From NCBI GenBank assembly GCA_013398955.1, contig VWPU01010208.1, positions 47,426-111,425 of the forward strand: a stretch of DNA of 64,000 bases. Direction: 5' to 3'. The stretch is from Callaeas wilsoni (taxonomy: Eukaryota > Chordata > Aves > Passeriformes > Callaeidae). The translations under genes and the position numbers were made by a program. Below, piece by piece: positions 58,405 through 64,000 of this stretch (the first letter of the stretch is position 1; each line of letters opens with the position of its first letter). Under the pieces are notes generated by a model that saw only the letters and a list, made by a program, of their open reading frames with translations, was not told where the DNA came from and did no database searches.

Positions 58405-61400
58405 CCAATGAGAAGATAGTCACTACCCGTGGATCCAGTGGCATCCCATTGGTCCTTCTGCACCCTGGGTTTCTGGGCAATGGGGATCCTGGAGTCTTTC
58501 TGGAAGTGCCACCCTTATACAGCCCTACAGTTCAGGGAATTCCAGAAGTAGTCACAAATGTTCCCAAAACATTGAGGTGGTGTGTGCATTAGCAGTTGCT
58601 TCCTTTCCCACAGTTTGACACTGGTAATTTTTGTCTGGACGCATTAACCAGGATGTGCTCACCAGACCTCACCTCTGTTAGGTCTGGAATTAGCACCTTC
58701 CTGCTGTAAATTGCTGCCATCTGTACTCAGCTCAAGGTCCCTCTGTGGTGGCTTATCTTATGGCAAGTTCCTTCTGTGGCTTTGACAGTGTTTCCAGACA
58801 GGCAGCTGTATTTTTTAAGTCCTTTTAAGAGGCACAACAGGGAGACAGAGATGTGAATGCCCCACAGTTTCTATTTTTTCTTGCCTCTTGAGGAGATGGG
58901 GAAAGACCAATCTGGTCTTTGCCAAGTGATCCAGTTGAGGAAACCAGCTCCCCAGCAAGATTTCAGAAAGGTTTCTCAGCAACCAAGCCTCCACACTGAA
59001 TGGAGATTGTGCCTCAGATAAAAGGCATTCAAAGGGAGCTGAATCAACATTGGTTTTTGGCTTGCACACACACCAGTGCGCCAGGCAGGACACGAGCTCT
59101 GTGCCATGCCTGGCCTGCTCCTGATACTGTCACAGTTAATGGCGTGGAATGGGATAGCAGGACTGGAGAGACACTCAGCTCTCCATCCAGGGCACACTGC
59201 CGGTGCACCTCTGCTGCTGAGGGAATCTGAGTGTGAAATGCCAGCCCAGCGCGTGGGAATCTGCAGAGCTGATCGGAGCGGCAAGCAAAGCACAGTGAGG
59301 GAGGGCAGCAGGGCAGCCATGGGCCAGCAGCAAGACTCAAATTCTCTCTGTGTCCCTGCTGTACTTGTCAGTCCAGTCCTGGGCCCACACGGGTGCCCAG
59401 GGGTGCCTAAGGGCTCTGGGCTCTGCAGACCTGGCGTGCTCCAGCCCACAGGCTGGGGAGGGGAATGTCTCGGCATCATTTCCTCTGAGACATGCTGCAA
59501 ATATAGGACTGGTGACAGATTGAATACAAAAAGTGTTGCAGCCTGGAGCAAACCCACAGCCAAAAGGGCCACACCATTATGCCATTAGTCAGAGCAGATG
59601 CTTGTGATAGTGGCAGTGACCTGAAACTGCTCGTCTTGTTACTCAGGGAGGGCTTCAGCCATGGGGCTGGCAAGTGTGGAATAAATAAACCAGGCTCTTC
59701 TTTCCTTCCTGAGCTGCCTGCCACATTCAACTCTCACTTAAGGCAAAGAGAACAGTGAAGCAGTGATGACAGCTGACACAATTCCCCTTAACAGCCAAAC
59801 CCCTACTGCAAACAGCTGCTGAAACAAATTTTGGACAAAGATGTCTTAGTCAAGGACTTGTAGCTTTTATCTCCTTTACTCAGACTCTACTCCTCTGCCT
59901 TTTTCTGAGGTTTCATTCTACCTTTACACCATCAAGCACCTTAGGGCAGCAATGCCAGGTTGCCACTGGCGTGTCCACCCCGACATGCCCTTGAACAACA
60001 AGAAGTTAATGCCTTTCCTCCTTGATCCCCAGCACACTGACTCATGGGACAAGCATCCCATAGGATTCAGGTGCCCATGTTCTTTCCTTTAGGGCCCCTC
60101 TCCACTCCAGGACTGACACATCTACTGGAGTGGGTGCAAACATCTGGAACAGCTGCTGCAAAAATAGGCTCAGCCTCCACACTCAGAGAAAGAGCAGCTG
60201 GAGGGGTTTTGCTTTGTCTCCTTGAAGAGGAGGCGGGGAAGGGGCTGTGATCTACAGCTTGGACAGTAAAGAAGGGTCCACTGCAGAAATTCTCCAACCC
60301 CCTCCCCATTTCATCCATCTTGTCTTGCATAGGACACGCCAGAATCTCCTGTTTAATATAAGTTATGCCCATCTCCTAGGAGGTGACTCTCCTTCTCACA
60401 GTCCCACCCTCCACAGTGAGTGTCATTCAGGGTAGAATTTGCAATGTCTACTACAGCCTCCTTGAAAAACAAGACATCTGCCACAATGTTTTGCTGGGTA
60501 CAAAAATGCTTGACGAGTGATGAAATTTAAGGATGTGGAAGGCCTCAGACAGCACTAGGCTTTGCTTTCTGCCCTCAAGATGACTGAGAAGTGTACTGTG
60601 AGAAATGTCTCTTTAGTAGCTCACCAGGCTAAATGCCATGGTCAACCCAAACCTGGGCAAGAAGAGACATGGGGATTTAATTTTTATACAACTTATCTTT
60701 AAAATTTCCACTTTTGATTTGGAGCATTCCGGTCTCTTTGGAAGCAGAGTTGCAAGTGAACTGTGTGGAAACTTCCAACAGCTGTCAAAGGAAATGGCAA
60801 CACCTGCAACCACAGTGTGCCCCTGCCTTTGGAAAGTGTATGGACAACTCTAGGCGCAAAAGAAAATCATCTTGGATGAAAATGGAATTTTTTTTTTTAA
60901 CCATCGCCGCCCTGGCAATGTTGCAGGCAGTAACTTACTGGAAGCTGTAAGTAAATCCATGAAACACTTGGCTGCAGCAGTCAGTGTCAGAATGCCTTTG
61001 CAATTTTCATTTAATCAGCTGGCAGCTGTAATGAGAGAGATGGATCTGCAAAGGCATCTCTGTCAGAGGAGCTCTAACACACAGCTCCTGCCAGGCACAA
61101 ACGCCTTGCTCCCAGACAGACTGCAACAGGAGGTGTGGCTGGGAAGGGCTGGAAGGGCTTTAGCAGCACCTGGAACACAAACCTGAGGCAGGAGATGTAG
61201 CTAGTAGGTATTCAAGAAGAGAAGGTAGCCTTGGAGCACCCTGTGAAATGCTCCACAGACCTGCCACCTTGTTGTGGAAGTCTGTATCCATAACCACCTC
61301 CCCCTAATCCCTGCCAGGTCATGTTGATAGTGGTCCCTCCTTGCCTTCCTGCCTGTAACTTGGCTCCACTTTAAAATCCTAATGTAAACAGGCAAACCTT

Positions 61401-64000
61401 AAAAAGCTACTACTGCAACCATATCAAACTACACAGTGTTTCTCATTAGCTTAATTATTCTTAATTGCTTTACTTACAACTGGCAGGATCTCATTAACAT
61501 GGCTAAAAAAACAATCAAACCATAAAGCTACCCATATTTTACTGTGTACATCAAGAACATAACACAGAACGCAGGAGGGCAGACTTTTGCCCAGTTTTCC
61601 CAAGGAAATACTTCTGTGTCTGTCAGCAGGCACTGTCATGCCATTTTCCCTCCTTTAACATTTTTCCAGTGTTGTGTCCCAAGCTGGCTTGATATGAAAG
61701 AGACAAAAACACTGATTTCTGTCAAACACCATGAATATAGGTGGGTGGACAGAGAGGAGAAAATACAACCACATGGCAAAAGTTACTAGCCATGGTTTCA
61801 CATTTACTTTAAAAGCTTTAGTGAGAATAGAAAAGTGTTTTGAGCATCAGACTGGTCCTCTAAAGTCCTATTTTATGACATCCAACACCACCTTCTTCTA
61901 AGATGTTCCAACTCAGCTTGGAGCCTACTTTTTTGTTCACATGCTTCCTTTGTTCTGTGTTACTCAGGAGCCCATATGAGGGAAAAACCAGCATTTCTAT
62001 GAGAAGACCTATTTTCCACAAAACCATACTGGCTGTCATTAAATCTTATTTATATTCTCTCATTATTTATCCTCTCAATGCTGCATTCCCTTTCTTCTTC
62101 ATTGCTTTATGCTGGGGGTTTCAGTATTACTTGGCTCACCAACAGCATCACTGGGCATTGTTCTGGGTACCCTGAGATGAGTGAAGCTCCTTTCCTACCA
62201 TTTTTTCCATTCTGTGACTCCTCCACCTGGTCTCAGCAAGACCAGACAGTGGCAGGAAAGATTCAGGAGAGGTTCATAAACAACCCTCATCTTTTCTGCA
62301 AGAAAGGAGATATTTCTTCCCACCTTATAGCCTTTGCAGCAAACAAAATGTGTGTTCTCCCTTTGGCTTTTCTCAGCAAGTGCTGATCCCTCTCCACTGG
62401 AGATCCCACAAGCCTTCACCCACTCTGTTTTATTCCTCTCATTGAATGACTGGCAATGCTGCCTGGAGCAGGGCGAATGCGAAACCACCCACTAGTAAAG
62501 GAAGGTGTGAAAAAGACCCAAAAAAATGTCGCCTTCCTTTACAAATCAGAGGTGAAAAATCTCTGTCCTCTTGCCAGAAATGCAGATGCTTCCTGTGGAG
62601 AGCAGCTGGATGGTCAGCAGGGAAAATCCTCACCAATTTGTACCCATCCAGGCACCAGCATGAATTGCACCACGCACATGAATTTCCAGTTTGATGTTTT
62701 CTACAAACTAGATCTACCTTCAGGAGCTACTAAAAAACCTTTTTCCTCCTCAATCTGAGAGATTCAGTTGGAGCATCTGGGGAGCTCCAAAAAGGTTTTT
62801 AGAAACACCAGGCAAGAGGAGGAAAATTCTCAGTCTGTTAAGCATTATGTCCCCACTGGCATCAACAGGCTCTGGCCATTCACAGCAGCTGACACCAGGT
62901 CTGGCACCGGAAATTCTCCAGCTTTACTTTTATGAGATCTTGAGATGCACTTACGGCTCACAGCAGAGATCTGTGCCAATGTTTCCTTACAAAAACCCCC
63001 AATGTGTTAGTTTAACATTATTAGTAAATATTTAGCTCTGCTGCAGCAGCACTTTGTGGTTATTTAATACCTCCAGGGACAACTTTCTTGAAATAATAGG
63101 TGAAGTGCTGGGATTTGAGAGAGCTGAGTGTAATTCTCTGCTGTTGCAGACTCAGATCTTTGGCAGATCAAAGAGCAATGCTCTGCTGTGATAGGGTATC
63201 TGTGTGCATCCCAAACCCTTGGGAGAGGGGGTGCAGAGTAATGGAGTTATGGATATACAGTTATTTTATGTGAAAGCATGGAAAGCAGTTCAATGCAAAG
63301 TGAACAGGGTGATAAAATCTAAGTTTCCAGGAAAGCCCAGTCAACCCCAAAATGCAAAAAAGGGCATTAAGTAGCCTTGTCTCAAATGTGAACACAAGAA
63401 TATTTTTCCAATCAGTAAAAACAGTTATCCCAGCACTCAAGTGAGGCCTGTGTGGTTGTAAAAAAGGAGTCAAGATTTGGGTTCTAAAGAGAAACATCTT
63501 CAGGTCCTGTTCTGCAGATTTTAAAGGTCTATGAGCAAATAACCAGTAATTCCCAGGTGTGGAGTTATCTGACTTGTAAATGTGTGGACCTTATAAGATG
63601 TTGGATTTGTTTGATCTCTTCTGCTATCAAAAATCCCCTAGGGAATATTTATCCTGCCTTTGCATGGAGATAGTGAGAAGAACAAATTTTTAGTTCTAGA
63701 ATATCACCATGGGCTGGGCTTCATGCAGACAAAGACGTCAGGTCTAGAGACAAAACATGGTGTCCTGATGCAGTATTTGAATTCGTCTCCAGGTTTGTGA
63801 AGATGTATCCAAGAAAATTCCTGTCTTCTCTAAGAACCATTTCATCAGAACTGAGAGGAGGTGGTGACACGGTTTGGGTGGCCAGTAACTCTGAACCAGG
63901 AATGTCACTTTCCAGCCTGACTTCTCCAGTACTCCCAGCTTTCATGTTTAGCCTGTAAAATAAAGCAAAGCAAGTAAAACAGAAAGCATCACAAAGAATC
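58405..64000. other. No recognised gene; unique non-coding DNA
   Basis: A GC-richer patch at about 59000-59580 carries overlapping open frames on both strands (198 codons minus at 58976-59572, 170 codons plus at 59076-59588). Neither translation resembles a known family, and the two-strand openness points to chance. Elsewhere frames are 104 codons or fewer. No further repeats or RNA genes were recognised up to the window end. Confidence 0.55.

Noticed and set aside
58976..59588. Overlapping 198-codon minus and 170-codon plus open frames
   Set aside because: Both strands are open in a GC-richer patch, the translations have no recognisable domain, and no splice signals or promoter support either.
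1..64000. CRISPR arrays, operons, phage or plasmid functions
   Set aside because: No regularly spaced direct repeats, no long co-directional coding frames, and the repeat content is clearly avian nuclear.

Overview
The window looks like avian nuclear DNA, probably from a passerine bird. The evidence is the repeats. There are several CR1 LINE tails, including the (ATTCTRTG)n-type 3' end that is characteristic of CR1. At about 28.44-28.55 kb there is a short element with a tRNA-Ile-derived head and a CR1-type 3' tail, which is the architecture of the passerine TguSINE1 family. There is also a retrovirus-type LTR at about 35.29-35.74 kb. Nothing suggests a prokaryotic, viral or organellar origin: ORFs are short and random-looking on both strands, there are no operons, and the sequence is mostly AT-rich with depleted CpG apart from two islands.

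I recognise no protein-coding gene or conserved coding exon. The longest ORFs are 324 aa in the CpG island (8883-9857), 280 aa on its opposite strand (9191-10033), 232 aa starting in a CR1 (54820-55518) and 228 aa ending in a CR1 (2779-3465). Each is best explained by base composition or repeat content. The window is therefore most likely intergenic or intronic DNA beside at least one promoter.

Layout. 1-6.5 kb: unique DNA with two sense-strand CR1 tails. 7.64-8.03 kb: an AT-rich block dense in TAATTA-type homeodomain cores, just upstream of the main CpG island. 8.54-9.74 kb: the main CpG island, with GC boxes, a 71-nt pure purine tract containing a perfect mirror repeat, a 12-bp triplet repeat and a good splice donor at 9508. 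It is probably a promoter plus untranslated first exon of a plus-strand transcript. 9.7-19.1 kb: no recognised features. 19.15-20.71 kb: two 215-bp arms in inverted orientation, about 98% identical, each carrying the same truncated CR1 tail, flanking a 1.13-kb spacer that holds a small second CpG-rich cluster. 20.7-64 kb: mostly unique DNA with an AT-rich block, the SINE, the LTR, an antisense CR1 mosaic at 54.76-55.11 kb and simple repeats.

The observations most worth following up are the inverted duplication with its CpG-rich spacer, and the orphan CpG-island promoter with its adjacent homeodomain-site cluster. Family names for repeats come from recognition of consensus features. No database search was possible.
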